Notes: generated by a model from the letters alone, not told the origin. Counted from the stretch's first letter, positions 1-8,548 are shown. The stretch is 64,000 bases of DNA from Mycolicibacterium rhodesiae JS60 (GCA_000230935.2 AGIQ01000005.1:62001-126000), one strand, 5' to 3'. Made by a program: numbers and translations.

Positions 1-583
1 CGAACGGATTCCCCAGTGTGTGCGCCATCATGATCGCCCGGGTCTTGGGCCCCACTGCCTCGGCAAGCCGTTCGGGTATCGCATCGTAGGTGCCCAACTC
101 GATGTCGACCAGGACCGGGCGCATCCCGTTCTGGATGATCGGGTTGACGGTGGTCGGGAATCCGGCCGCAACCGTCAGCACCTCGTCACCGGGCTCGAGC
201 GGTGGCTTGCCAAAGCTCTTCTTGAGTTTGTTCAATTTGGCACTGGTCAGGGCGCTCAACGCGCAGAGGTTGGCACTCGAGCCGCTGTTGACGAAGACGG
301 CGCTGCGAGCCCCCACGTACCGCGCGAGCGCGCGCTCGAAGAGGGGATGGAACCGGCCGGCGGTCAGCCAACCGTCGAGGGACGCATCGACGAGCGCGGC
401 GAAGTCTTCGGGATCGAGGACCTTGCCAGACACCGGAACCGGAGTCACCCCGGCGACGAATTCAGATGTCGCCAGCTTGTGCTCCGCGTAGCGACGAACC
501 GCAGACAGAATACTTTCGCGATCCTGGGACCCATCGCCCTCAGAACGCTCGGTGGCGCGACTTGAAATGAGATCTCCTCGCAT
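1..583 (-). CDS. rfbH: RfbH-type CDP-6-deoxy-4-keto-glucose 3-dehydrase, N-terminal part
   Basis: The minus strand stays open to the window edge and reads as the N-terminal part of the DegT-fold PLP/PMP enzyme RfbH (E1). This enzyme removes the C3 hydroxyl of CDP-4-keto-6-deoxyglucose on the way to 3,6-dideoxyhexoses. Seen: WLTAGRFHPLFE, then FVNSGSSANL and GDEVLTVAAGFPTTVNP, which match the RfbH subgroup more closely than sugar aminotransferases. The catalytic His that replaces the aminotransferase Lys lies outside the window. The start is uncertain: ATG at 583, GTG at 601, or even ATT at 568, the one best spaced from a GAGGAG. The gene diverges from rfbF, its expected pathway partner. The 4,6-dehydratase (rfbG) is not in the window and may lie to the left. 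Confidence 0.85.
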   Translation of the reverse strand, partial: MRGDLISSRATERSEGDGSQDRESILSAVRRYAEHKLATSEFVAGVTPVPVSGKVLDPEDFAALVDASLDGWLTAGRFHPLFERALARYVGARSAVFVNSGSSANLCALSALTSAKLNKLKKSFGKPPLEPGDEVLTVAAGFPTTVNPIIQNGMRPVLVDIELGTYDAIPERLAEAVGPKTRAIMMAHTLGNPF

Positions 584-606
584 CTCCGTGGTGCAACTCA
601 CATCTA

Positions 607-622
607 TTCGGCAGTTACCGAA
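607..622. promoter_or_regulatory. Small inverted repeat in the rfbH/rfbF divergent intergenic region
   Basis: TTCGG, six bases, CCGAA: a perfect 5-bp inverted repeat just upstream of the rfbH start and about 105 bp from the rfbF start. The only intergenic space for two divergent units is 584-726, so promoters for both must lie here. A TANNNT-like element (TAGTGT) near 649 could serve rfbF. An operator role is only inferred from position. Confidence 0.3.
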
Positions 623-726
623 AACCCGCCGGTCGTGTCGCGCCACTGCTAGTGTGCCACCTGCCGCGATGTGCGTCACCATACTTTGCCCAGGGGAACG
701 ATGGTAGTGAAATTGGCCGAGTTGCC

Positions 727-1503
727 ATGAAAGCTGTCCTTCTCGCGGGTGGTCTCGGCACTCGCATGCGTGAGGAGACCGAGTTCCGGCCCAAACCGAT
801 GGTTGAAGTCGGGGGGCGTCCGGTGCTTTGGCACATCATGAAGATCCTCGGCCACCATGGGATCTCTGAGTTCGTCGTATGTACTGGCTACAAGAGCGAA
901 TACATCAAGAACTATTTCTCGAACTACGGGGTGTCCAATTTGGACTTCACGATCACGCTTGGTGACCAGTCGAGTATCCGCTACCACGGGTCACACGACG
1001 AGTTCAACTGGCAGGTCACCGTTGCCGACACGGGGTTGGACACAATGACCGGCGGCCGTATCAAACGGATCCAAAAGTATGTTGGCGACGAGACGTTCCT
1101 GTGCACCTACGGCGACGGTATCGCCGATGTCGACGTCGAGTCGCTGATCAAGTTCCACCGCTCGCACGGCAAGCTCGCCACGGTCACCGCCACGCAACCG
1201 ATGAGCCGGTTCGGCGTCATCGACGTGGAGGACGACGGTGCGGTCGCTAAATTCCGCGAGAAGCCGAAGACCGAGGATTGGATCAATATCGGTTTCTTTG
1301 TTTTCGAGCCGGGAGTGTTCGACTATCTGGACGGCGATCAGAGCGTGCTCGAGGATAAACCGCTGCTCCGCCTCGCTGAAGATCGCCAGATCGCCGCCTA
1401 CCCACACCATGGCTTCTGGCAGCCGATGGATACCTTCCGGGAATCGCAGCTGCTGAACAACCTCTGGAATGGCGGAGACCCGCCGTGGAAGGTGTGGCGG
1501 TGA
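727..1503 (+). CDS. rfbF: Glucose-1-phosphate cytidylyltransferase
   Basis: This enzyme makes CDP-glucose from glucose-1-phosphate and CTP, the first committed step to CDP-3,6-dideoxyhexoses. The 258-residue protein opens with the nucleotidyltransferase signature LAGGLGTRMREET followed by RPKPMVEVGGRPVLWHI. It contains YGDGIADVD (metal-binding Asp) and the RfbF-typical GFWQPMDTFRE near the C terminus. The length matches the family (about 257). The open frame extends upstream, but the ATG at 727 begins exactly at the conserved N terminus. It is the first gene of a long plus-strand run and overlaps the next gene by GTGA. The pairing with divergent rfbH supports the CDP-sugar assignment over dTDP or UDP. 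Confidence 0.93.
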   Translation: MKAVLLAGGLGTRMREETEFRPKPMVEVGGRPVLWHIMKILGHHGISEFVVCTGYKSEYIKNYFSNYGVSNLDFTITLGDQSSIRYHGSHDEFNWQVTVADTGLDTMTGGRIKRIQKYVGDETFLCTYGDGIADVDVESLIKFHRSHGKLATVTATQPMSRFGVIDVEDDGAVAKFREKPKTEDWINIGFFVFEPGVFDYLDGDQSVLEDKPLLRLAEDRQIAAYPHHGFWQPMDTFRESQLLNNLWNGGDPPWKVWR

Positions 1504-2432
1504 AGAAAAAGATCGCGGTGATCTCGCCCGCCTTCAACGAGAGTGAATGCATCGAGGAACTAGCCCGGCAACTGACGAAGGTATTTGACTCCGAGCCCCG
1601 CTACGACTTCGAGGCCATCATCATCGAGAACGGCTCGACCGATGACACCATGGACAAGTTGCTCGAGATCCACGCGGCAGACCCACGATTCAAGGTAGTG
1701 CAACTGGCCCGGAATTTCCGGATGGACGGTGGATTGACTGCCGGTTTGAACGTCGTCGACGCCGACGCGGTCGTGCTCATGACCGCCGACCTGCAGGACC
1801 CACCGGATTTCATCCCGGAAATGATCCGCGCATGGGAGCAGGGCTACGAGAACGTCTACGGCGTGGTCACCGAGCGCGGGGGCACCGGCCCCATCCGGAA
1901 AATGAATTCCCAGCTGTTCTATTGGCTGGCGGGCAGACTCACCGGCGACCGAATCACCAGCAACGCCAGTGACTTCCGCCTGGTCGACCGCAAAGTCTAT
2001 GAGGCGGTGCGGTCGATGGACGAGCGCAACCGCTTTGTCCGCGGTTTGTTTTCCTGGGTCGGTTTCAACTCGATCGGCCTGCCGATGAAGCGGGCGCCCC
2101 GCTACGCCGGGGAATCCAAGGCGTACAGCCTCAAGGTGCTGGACCTCGCCGGCAAGGGCATCCTCGCTCACTCGTACGTGCCGCTGCGACTGATCACCCT
2201 TACCGGATTCTTCTTGAGTCTTGTTGCCGCGGTTGCGGTATGCGTGCTAGCCGCTCGCTTCGTCTTTGCCGGCGTACCGTTTCCCGGATTCGGCTCACTC
2301 ATCTGCGTCTCGTTGATCGGTTTCGGGGTGGTCACCTTGCTGCTCGGGGTCATCGGCGAATATCTCGCGCTCATCTATGAGGAAGTCAAGCAGCGGCCCA
2401 ACTTTGTCATCAGCCGGAAGGTGGGTGTGTGA
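1500..2432 (+). CDS. GT2 family polyprenyl-phosphate sugar transferase (GtrB/DPM1-like)
   Basis: A family 2 glycosyltransferase with the organisation of GtrB/ArnC-type enzymes, which move a sugar from a nucleotide donor to polyprenyl phosphate on the inner face of the membrane. Seen: ISPAFNESECIEEL at the N terminus, ENGSTDDT, and TADLQDPPDFIPEM, the DxxD region of the dolichol-phosphate-sugar synthase group. Two hydrophobic C-terminal segments (about residues 225-250 and 260-285) end in a short basic tail. GTG at 1500 is chosen because GGAAGG lies 7 nt upstream and the codon overlaps the rfbF stop by 4 nt. GTG codons at 1485 and 1494 are alternatives. The product could feed the GT87 enzymes further right. 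The sugar is not predictable. Confidence 0.85.
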   Translation: MKKKIAVISPAFNESECIEELARQLTKVFDSEPRYDFEAIIIENGSTDDTMDKLLEIHAADPRFKVVQLARNFRMDGGLTAGLNVVDADAVVLMTADLQDPPDFIPEMIRAWEQGYENVYGVVTERGGTGPIRKMNSQLFYWLAGRLTGDRITSNASDFRLVDRKVYEAVRSMDERNRFVRGLFSWVGFNSIGLPMKRAPRYAGESKAYSLKVLDLAGKGILAHSYVPLRLITLTGFFLSLVAAVAVCVLAARFVFAGVPFPGFGSLICVSLIGFGVVTLLLGVIGEYLALIYEEVKQRPNFVISRKVGV

Positions 2433-4249
2433 CACCGTCTCCGAAGTACTCCGACCAGATGGTCGACTGGCTGGTCGGAGCCGGTTATACGCATTGCTTC
2501 TTCGTCGCGGGCGGCAACAATATGCACCTGTTGAACTCGGTGCGCACCCGGATGACCTGCGTGCCGTTCGTGCACGAAGTCGGGGCGGCGATCGCGGTCG
2601 AATACTTCAACGCTTCTCGCGACGAGGGCAGCGGGCGAGCCCTCGCACTGGTGACGGCCGGTCCCGGTATCACCAACGCGATAACCGGAATCGCCGGCGC
2701 GTGGCAGGAGAGCCGCGAACTACTCATCCTGGGTGGACAAGTCAAGAGCAGCGACTTGAGCCGCGGCGCGGTACGGCAGCGAGGAATCCAGGAAATCGAC
2801 GGCGTGGAGTTGGTCCGCAGCATCACCAAGCGGGCAATGCGCATCGAACGGCCCGTTCCTCGCGACGTGATCCTCGACGCTGTTCTCGACGGCCGTACTC
2901 CCCGCCAAGGCCCCGTTTTCCTGGAAATCTGTCTGGATGCGCAGGGTGCACCCAGGCTGCCCGGTCAGGACCCGGTCGCGATCCCCGCGGCAGCCCCGCT
3001 CCGCCAGGTCCGCGGAACAGACATCGAACAGGTTGTGGCCTGGGTGCACGAGTCGCAGCGCCCGATCATCCTGATCGGTGGCGGGGTGAGTCGCGAGACC
3101 GCCCGGGCCCTGCGTGAACGAACAGCTGCGGCCGGCATCCCCCTCATGACCACATGGAATGGGGCCGACCGGGTTCCAACCGAGCATCCGTTGTACGCCG
3201 GGCGGCCAAACACCTGGGGGCAGCGGGCCGCCAACATCCTCATCCAGCAGGCCGACCTGGTAGTCACCATCGGCACCCGCCTCGGCCTGCAACAGACCGG
3301 ATTCGCATGGGAGGAGTTCGTACCCGTCGGGCGACTGGTACAGGTCGACATCGACGCCGCCGAACTCGACAAGGGACACCCACACGTCGACCTCACTCTG
3401 CACGGGGACGCCGACGGGTTCCTGGCCGCCCTCTACTCCCGCGACCTCGGTGACCCCGGGCGGTGGCAGGCATGGCGGGAGTTCGTCGCGTCGGTGCGGT
3501 CCGAACTGCCGCTCAACGACCCGCGAAACGTCACTGCACCGGGATATGTGAAGCCGTACGAGTTCGCGATGCGCCTTGCCGAGGTTGCGCAACCGGACGC
3601 CATCGTGTTGCCCGGCAGCAGTGGCGGCGCATTTAGCGTAGGCATGCAGGCTATGCAGTTGCGAAGCGACCAGAAGGTTGTCACGAACAAGTCGCTTGCG
3701 AGCATGGGTTACGGACTATCGGGAGCGTTGGGTGCGGCGTTGGCCAATCCGGGCCGTCACGTGTTCCTGACCGAGGGTGATGGTGGGTTCGCCCAGAACC
3801 TTCAGGAACTTGGCACGCTTTCAGCCACCAGCGCGAACGTCAAGGTCTTCGTGCTGAGCAACAACGGCTACGCGTCGATCCGGATGACTCAGCGCAACTA
3901 CTTCGGCGGCGCGTGGATCGGCTGCGATGCCCAAACAGGTTTGGGGCTGCCGAGCTGGGAGCAACTGGCGCGCGCATACCGGATACCGTTCGGCAAGCTC
4001 GATGCCGAACTCGGCCTGGATGCCCCATCAGTCCGCTCTCTACTGGACGAACCTGGTCCGGCGCTCATCGAAGTTCCGATCGATCCGGAGCAGACCTACT
4101 ACCCGAAGATCAGTTCGGCTGTTCAGGCCGATGGTTCGATGAGGTCGAACCCGCTGCACCGGATGAGCCCCGACCTTCCTGCCGACGTCGAGGAGCGTGT
4201 CACCATGCACCTCGACGCCCGGGCGGCGCAGGTCTCGGCGGCGGATTGA
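2429..4249 (+). CDS. Thiamine-diphosphate enzyme of the acetolactate synthase family
   Basis: A 606-residue ThDP enzyme with the three-domain layout of acetolactate synthase. Seen: the catalytic Glu in FVHEVGAAIAVEY (about residue 50), TAGPGITNAITGIAGA, and the ThDP/Mg motif starting GDGGFAQN near residue 450 and ending LSNNGY. It overlaps the genes on both sides by 4 nt. Family knowledge: beside RfbF/RfbH a ThDP enzyme of this type (YerE in Yersinia) adds a two-carbon unit to C4 of a CDP-3,6-dideoxy-4-ketosugar. Mycobacterial lipooligosaccharide loci that make caryophyllose also carry an IlvB-like gene. I therefore infer a C-C bond-forming step in branched-sugar synthesis, not branched-chain amino acid synthesis. 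No regulatory-subunit gene lies nearby, which fits. The acyl donor is unknown. Confidence 0.8.
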   Translation: MTPSPKYSDQMVDWLVGAGYTHCFFVAGGNNMHLLNSVRTRMTCVPFVHEVGAAIAVEYFNASRDEGSGRALALVTAGPGITNAITGIAGAWQESRELLILGGQVKSSDLSRGAVRQRGIQEIDGVELVRSITKRAMRIERPVPRDVILDAVLDGRTPRQGPVFLEICLDAQGAPRLPGQDPVAIPAAAPLRQVRGTDIEQVVAWVHESQRPIILIGGGVSRETARALRERTAAAGIPLMTTWNGADRVPTEHPLYAGRPNTWGQRAANILIQQADLVVTIGTRLGLQQTGFAWEEFVPVGRLVQVDIDAAELDKGHPHVDLTLHGDADGFLAALYSRDLGDPGRWQAWREFVASVRSELPLNDPRNVTAPGYVKPYEFAMRLAEVAQPDAIVLPGSSGGAFSVGMQAMQLRSDQKVVTNKSLASMGYGLSGALGAALANPGRHVFLTEGDGGFAQNLQELGTLSATSANVKVFVLSNNGYASIRMTQRNYFGGAWIGCDAQTGLGLPSWEQLARAYRIPFGKLDAELGLDAPSVRSLLDEPGPALIEVPIDPEQTYYPKISSAVQADGSMRSNPLHRMSPDLPADVEERVTMHLDARAAQVSAAD

Positions 4250-4920
4250 GCAAAGTGCCTTCCACGGCCCTTGTTACCGGCTCTACACGCGGAATCGGCA
4301 GTAGCGTTGCTGAGGTCTTGGAGTCAAAAGGTGTCCGGGTACTCAGACCGGATCGGAAAGCCCTGGATCTTGCGGTGCCCGAATCGGTTAGCAAGTACCT
4401 CGAGGATATCGATGACGCGGTCGATATTTTGGTACTCAACGCGGGCATCAACAATCCGCAACCGCTTCAAGAACTTTCGCTAGACAACTGGTCAGAGACT
4501 CAACAGATCAACCTCGGCTCCAATGTTCTACTCCTGCAAGGATTGCTGCCTCGGATGGCGTCTGCCGGGTACGGGCGAGTGGTCGCTGTCTCGAGCGTCT
4601 ACGCGCACCGCGCCCGTGCCGGGCGAGTTGCTTACAGCGCATCCAAAGCCGGGATCGAGGAAGTGGTACGGTCGGCCGCCGCAGAATACGGCCCGTTCGG
4701 AGTGCTCGCGAACTGCGTCGCCCCCGGGTTCGTGCTTACCGACCTCACCTACCAGAACAATGACGCGCAGCAATTGCACGATCTGGCCGCGCGGATCCCG
4801 GTGGGCCGCCTTGCCCGACCTGAAGAGATTGCCCTCTTCATCTCCTGGCTGGTATCCCCCGAGAATTCTTATATCACTGGACAATCCATCACGATCGACG
4901 GAGGCTTCTTGTGCGTGTGA
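4246..4920 (+). CDS. Classical short-chain dehydrogenase/reductase
   Basis: A 224-residue classical SDR that reduces a ketone or oxidises an alcohol with NAD(P). Seen: the cofactor loop TGSTRGIG at the N terminus, LNAGINN (NAG motif), catalytic Ser in VSSVYAH, YSASK (YxxxK) and the C-terminal ITGQSITIDGGF. The TTG at 4246 overlaps the upstream stop as TTGA, in keeping with the coupling of its neighbours; GTG at 4255 is the alternative. The frame is open further upstream, but that part is antiphase to the ThDP gene and is not coding. In a branched-sugar pathway an SDR would reduce the side-chain ketone after the ThDP step, as YerF does for yersiniose. That role is inference from position. Confidence 0.85.
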   Translation: MSKVPSTALVTGSTRGIGSSVAEVLESKGVRVLRPDRKALDLAVPESVSKYLEDIDDAVDILVLNAGINNPQPLQELSLDNWSETQQINLGSNVLLLQGLLPRMASAGYGRVVAVSSVYAHRARAGRVAYSASKAGIEEVVRSAAAEYGPFGVLANCVAPGFVLTDLTYQNNDAQQLHDLAARIPVGRLARPEEIALFISWLVSPENSYITGQSITIDGGFLCV

Positions 4921-5999
4921 CCCAGGATCGGATGATCATCAAGTCCGAGCAAGGTGACTACCCGGTGGACTTCGTCGCTGAAGTCGCAGCAGTTCCCGCG
5001 ATCGTCAGCCCTCATGCGGACACCTACGTCATCATCGACGAGGCGCTGTTCGATCTCTACGGCCAAGCTCTGGGTGCGTTGTTGAGTTGTCCGACGTATC
5101 TCGTGAAGGCCGACGAGGAGAGCAAAACGCTCGCCGGTGTAAGCGATTTCATCGACTGGCTACTGCAGAACAATGCGACCCGTTCGGCGCGGATCGTGGC
5201 GGTCGGTGGCGGCGTCGTACAGGACGTGGCCACCTTCGCGGCCCACATCTACTACCGAGGGGTGCCGTGGACGTTCGTCCCGACCACTCTGCTCAGCCAA
5301 GCGGACAGCTGCATTGGAGCGAAATCCAGCATCAACGTGCTCCCGCTGAAGAACCAGCTCGGTGTCTTCCACTCACCCAGCCACGTTGTCATTTGCTCGG
5401 AATTCTTGACGAGCCTCCCCCAGGTTGAGGTCGACTCAGGCTATGGCGAGATCTACAAACTCGCGCTCACCAATGAGGGCGCCTTCTTCGGTGAGCTCAC
5501 CGAAGCCTTGACCAGCGGTGGTCACCGCAACCCACACGTTCTGGAAATGATTCGCAAGGCCTTGGAGAGCAAGCGCCTGGTCATCGAGGAGGATGAGCAC
5601 GAGACGGATTTGCGGCGAGTGCTCAACTACGGCCACAGCTTCGGGCACGCCCTCGAAGCCCTTACCCACAACGAGGTTCCGCACGGCCTCGCGGTCATGT
5701 GGGGCATGGACCTCATCAACTTCCTCGGTGTGCGGTGGGGCCTGACCAATCCCGACACCGCAGCCCAAGTGCGAGCAGTCCTTGCTGCCAACACCGACTA
5801 CGCCATCCCGTCCATTCCATCAGCCGACGAACTGGTGGATGTGCTCAAGCGTGACAAGAAGGTCCGCAACGGCGTGATGTATTTTGCCGTGTTGCACGAC
5901 GAGGGCGACCTGAGGATCGTGCCCAAGCCGCTCGACGAGGTGCTCGTTGCCGAGGTGTCGGAGTACCTGGACGATGAGCCGCTCTTCGCTACTCGTTGA
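4911..5999 (+). CDS. 3-dehydroquinate-synthase-like sugar phosphate cyclase
   Basis: A 362-residue member of the DHQ synthase superfamily. Seen: the NAD loop VGGGVVQDVATFAA, YRGVPWTFVPTTLLSQADS, and three probable zinc ligands in GYGEIYKLAL, NYGHSFGHALE and VPHGLAVMWG. Where AroB usually has GGKTGVN this protein has GAKSSIN followed by a non-standard LPLKNQLGVF, so it is probably not housekeeping AroB. Superfamily relatives include 2-epi-5-epi-valiolone and 2-deoxy-scyllo-inosose synthases, which cyclise sugar phosphates. The FGGY kinase right after it, overlapping by 26 nt, could supply such a phosphate. GTG at 4911 has GGAGG 6 nt upstream; GTG at 4917 would give a 4-nt overlap instead. Exact substrate unknown. 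Confidence 0.75.
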   Translation: MRVTQDRMIIKSEQGDYPVDFVAEVAAVPAIVSPHADTYVIIDEALFDLYGQALGALLSCPTYLVKADEESKTLAGVSDFIDWLLQNNATRSARIVAVGGGVVQDVATFAAHIYYRGVPWTFVPTTLLSQADSCIGAKSSINVLPLKNQLGVFHSPSHVVICSEFLTSLPQVEVDSGYGEIYKLALTNEGAFFGELTEALTSGGHRNPHVLEMIRKALESKRLVIEEDEHETDLRRVLNYGHSFGHALEALTHNEVPHGLAVMWGMDLINFLGVRWGLTNPDTAAQVRAVLAANTDYAIPSIPSADELVDVLKRDKKVRNGVMYFAVLHDEGDLRIVPKPLDEVLVAEVSEYLDDEPLFATR

Positions 6000-7251
6000 C
6001 CTGGGTTCCACCTATATCAAGGTCGCGGTACTGCATTCTGGCGACAGCATCGTCGCCGAGCGCAGGTTCCCGTTCCCAGATTTCGCCTCGTTGGGCGGGC
6101 TCTACCGTACGGTCGACCCTCACGAAGTCGTCAGCTCGGTGGAAGCGGCAATCGCATCGGTGTTGCCGCTCGCCGGGCAGCCGGAACGGATCCTGCTGAG
6201 CGGCCAAATGCACGGCTGGACATTGACCGACGAGCGCAACGTCCCGCACCTCCCCTTGGCTACTTGGCAGGACAATCGCGCCGCCCTGGTCGTGGGCAGC
6301 GGAATAACCCACCTCGACAATATGCGCCGTGCGCAGCCGCCTGAGGTCTGGGATGCCGCGGGAAATGAGCTCCGGTCCGGGCTTCCGGTCGCCGGGATTT
6401 ACGCAACGGACCTCACCACGATCGAAGGTCGCATTCGGGTCCACAGCCTGCTGTCGTGGGTGGCTGCAGCGCTGAGCGACAACCCAAAGTTCGCACAGCA
6501 CATCACCGATGCCGCAGCATCGGGAATGTTCGACCTCAGAGCCGGGTCGTGGTCAGAGCCGCTTGCCGCGTTGGCGGGTGGCACGCGGCTCGTGTTGCCG
6601 CAGGTGTTGCAGATACCGGAGGCCATCGGCATCCACCACGCCTCCGGTGCGGCCGTCATCACCCCGGTCGGGGACCAACAGGCGGCGTTACTGGGTGCAG
6701 GCATCGCCGAAGACGTCACCGCCTTCAACATTGCGTCCGGGGGCCAGGTGGCCCGGCTCGCTCATGAACACGCGGGCCACTCGACCCAGACGCGGCCTTA
6801 CTTCGACGGACTGTTCGTCCATACCAAGACCCATTTGCCGGCTGGGCGCGCGCTGACACACGGTATCTCGTTGCTGTCACGCGGCCGCACCGACGACGAG
6901 GCCTGGGCATGGGCCACCGAGGCGAGCGCCGCAGACTCAGGACTTGCGCTACCCCATTGCCTGCCAACGTTCCACAACGTCAGTGGAGGGCACTGGTCAG
7001 GGGTGACGGATGCGCACCGCCCCGAGGACCTCGTTCGGGCGCTGGTCACGGCCATTGCGGCAGCGTATGTAGACGGGGCGCTCGACGTCGGATTCCGACC
7101 GACAGACACGCTGTTGTTTTGCGGTGGAGTAGCTCAGCGCTTTATCCCGCTGCGCACGGCAATCCAATCCAGGCTCAATCGCCCGCAAAGAGTCGTGCCT
7201 CAGGGAGACATGGCGCTACGCGGCCTTGCCGTCCTGGCGGGTCGGATGTAG
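5974..7251 (+). CDS. FGGY-family carbohydrate kinase (xylulokinase/sedoheptulokinase-like)
   Basis: A 425-residue FGGY sugar kinase, somewhat shorter than XylB (about 480). Seen: the N-terminal phosphate loop VDLGSTYIKVAV, LSGQMHGWTL (the substrate-side motif shared by xylulo- and sedoheptulokinases), ATWQDNRA, and the C-terminal ATPase region FCGGVAQRFIPLR followed by GDMALRGLAVLAG. ATG at 5974 is the first Met before the fold and lies inside the cyclase gene, a 26-nt overlap that suggests coupled translation. Together with the DHQS-like cyclase the kinase suggests phosphorylation of a ketose that is then cyclised or transferred. Whether it is C5, C6 or C7 cannot be read from sequence. Confidence 0.8.
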   Translation: MSRSSLLVDLGSTYIKVAVLHSGDSIVAERRFPFPDFASLGGLYRTVDPHEVVSSVEAAIASVLPLAGQPERILLSGQMHGWTLTDERNVPHLPLATWQDNRAALVVGSGITHLDNMRRAQPPEVWDAAGNELRSGLPVAGIYATDLTTIEGRIRVHSLLSWVAAALSDNPKFAQHITDAAASGMFDLRAGSWSEPLAALAGGTRLVLPQVLQIPEAIGIHHASGAAVITPVGDQQAALLGAGIAEDVTAFNIASGGQVARLAHEHAGHSTQTRPYFDGLFVHTKTHLPAGRALTHGISLLSRGRTDDEAWAWATEASAADSGLALPHCLPTFHNVSGGHWSGVTDAHRPEDLVRALVTAIAAAYVDGALDVGFRPTDTLLFCGGVAQRFIPLRTAIQSRLNRPQRVVPQGDMALRGLAVLAGRM

Positions 7252-7391
7252 GCGCCGGCGCCGGCCGAATTTCCGCACACCGACACCGTCTCCGAGCAAA
7301 ACCACGGCGCCGGGACGGAGAACGTGCATAATCCCTGGGGTACAAGGCAGGCTCTCGAACAGCATTCGGTCCGGACGGGTGGAGGAAAGGC

Positions 7392-7427
7392 GTGGCACCG
7401 GTGCCAACGGCGGGCCCACTCCGATGA
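7392..7427 (+). promoter_or_regulatory. Possible 11-codon leader cistron before the DegT gene
   Basis: A purine-rich Shine-Dalgarno stretch (GGAGGAAAGG, 7381-7390) is followed at once by GTG 7392 and eleven codons. The TGA (7425-7427) overlaps the ATG at 7424 of the aminotransferase. The strong ribosome site is wasted unless this minicistron, or an in-frame GTG at 7379, is used. It may be chance. Confidence 0.25.
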
Positions 7428-8548
7428 TGTTTCCGGAACCCCTCCATGTTGGTCGCCCGAACCTGGGTTCGCGGCTCGACTTCGACCGTCTGGTCGACGG
7501 TATCTTCGAGCGACACTGGCTGACGAACGCCGGACCGCTCGTCGTGGAGCTCGAACGCCGGATCGCCGACTTCCTCGACGTCGGACACTGCGTGACGATG
7601 GCCAACGGCACGATCGCGCTCGAGATCGCGATCCGAGCGCTCGGACTGACCGGGGAAGTGATCGTTCCGTCGTACACGTTCGTCGCCACCGCGCATGCAC
7701 TTCACTGGCAAGGTCTGACGCCGGTCTTCGCCGACATCGACCCGCTCACCCACAACCTCGACCCCGAGTCGGTACGGACCTTCATCACCCCCCGGACCTC
7801 CGGGATCATCGGTGTGCACCTCTGGGGTCGGCCGGCCCAGGTGGAAAAGCTCCAGGCCCTTGCCGATGAGCACAGTCTCGAGTTGCTCTTCGATGCGGCA
7901 CACGCGTTCGGGAACTCGCATGACGGCCGAATGGTCGGGTCGTACGGAAGAGCCGAGGTACTGAGTTTCCACGCCACGAAGTTCTTCAACACGTTCGAGG
8001 GCGGTGCGGTCGTCACGAACGACGATGACCTGGCCGACCAGATGCGGTTGATGCGGAACTTCGGCTTCGTAGACTTCGACAAGGTCGTCTACCCAGGCAC
8101 CAACGGCAAGATGACTGAGATCTGCGCCGCGATGGGCTTGGTCAATCTCGATTCGATAGACACCTTCATCGAGCGGAACCGTGCGAACCACTCGGCCTAC
8201 GGCGAGGTATTCGCGCGGACCGACAAGCTGCACCTGTGCCAGTACGATTCGGCGACGACAGGGAACCACCAGTATGTGGTCGTAGAGCTGTCGCCGTCAG
8301 TCAGCGAGTACCGGGACCAACTGGTGGCCGATCTACACGCCGAGAACATCCGGGCTCGCAAGTACTTCTGGCCGGGATGCCACGCCATGGAGCCGTACAA
8401 GAGCTTGTTCCCCCACGCGGGGGTGCATCTGCCGAACACCGCGCTCGTGTCAGAGCGAGTCATCGTCTTGCCCACCGGAACCGCCGTGCAGCCCGACGAC
8501 TGCACCCGGATCGGCGAATTCATCTTGTCAAAATTGGCTTGCTACTAA
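7424..8548 (+). CDS. DegT/DnrJ/EryC1-family aminotransferase
   Basis: A PLP-dependent sugar aminotransferase of about 374 residues, normal for the family. Seen: GRPNLGSRLDF at the N terminus, the PLP region ANGTIALEIAIRAL, VPSYTFVATAHAL, the Asp of LFDAAHAFG, and the lysine region SFHATKFFNTFEGG, where Lys would hold PLP. Unlike rfbH it keeps the Lys, so it should transaminate a keto sugar to an amino sugar. The start is uncertain: ATG 7424 fits the domain and overlaps a short leader; GTG 7379 would add 15 residues. The downstream gene overlaps by 1 nt (TAATG). An amino sugar is a known terminal residue in some mycobacterial lipooligosaccharides; its use here is inference. Confidence 0.85.
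   Translation: MMFPEPLHVGRPNLGSRLDFDRLVDGIFERHWLTNAGPLVVELERRIADFLDVGHCVTMANGTIALEIAIRALGLTGEVIVPSYTFVATAHALHWQGLTPVFADIDPLTHNLDPESVRTFITPRTSGIIGVHLWGRPAQVEKLQALADEHSLELLFDAAHAFGNSHDGRMVGSYGRAEVLSFHATKFFNTFEGGAVVTNDDDLADQMRLMRNFGFVDFDKVVYPGTNGKMTEICAAMGLVNLDSIDTFIERNRANHSAYGEVFARTDKLHLCQYDSATTGNHQYVVVELSPSVSEYRDQLVADLHAENIRARKYFWPGCHAMEPYKSLFPHAGVHLPNTALVSERVIVLPTGTAVQPDDCTRIGEFILSKLACY

Noticed and set aside
20..565. 181-codon plus-strand open frame at the left edge
   Set aside because: The minus strand encodes RfbH here with family motifs; the plus frame has none.
2429..4249. Housekeeping acetolactate synthase (ilvB)
   Set aside because: No ilvN or ilvC neighbour; overlaps CDP-sugar and SDR genes, so a sugar C-C ligase is likelier.
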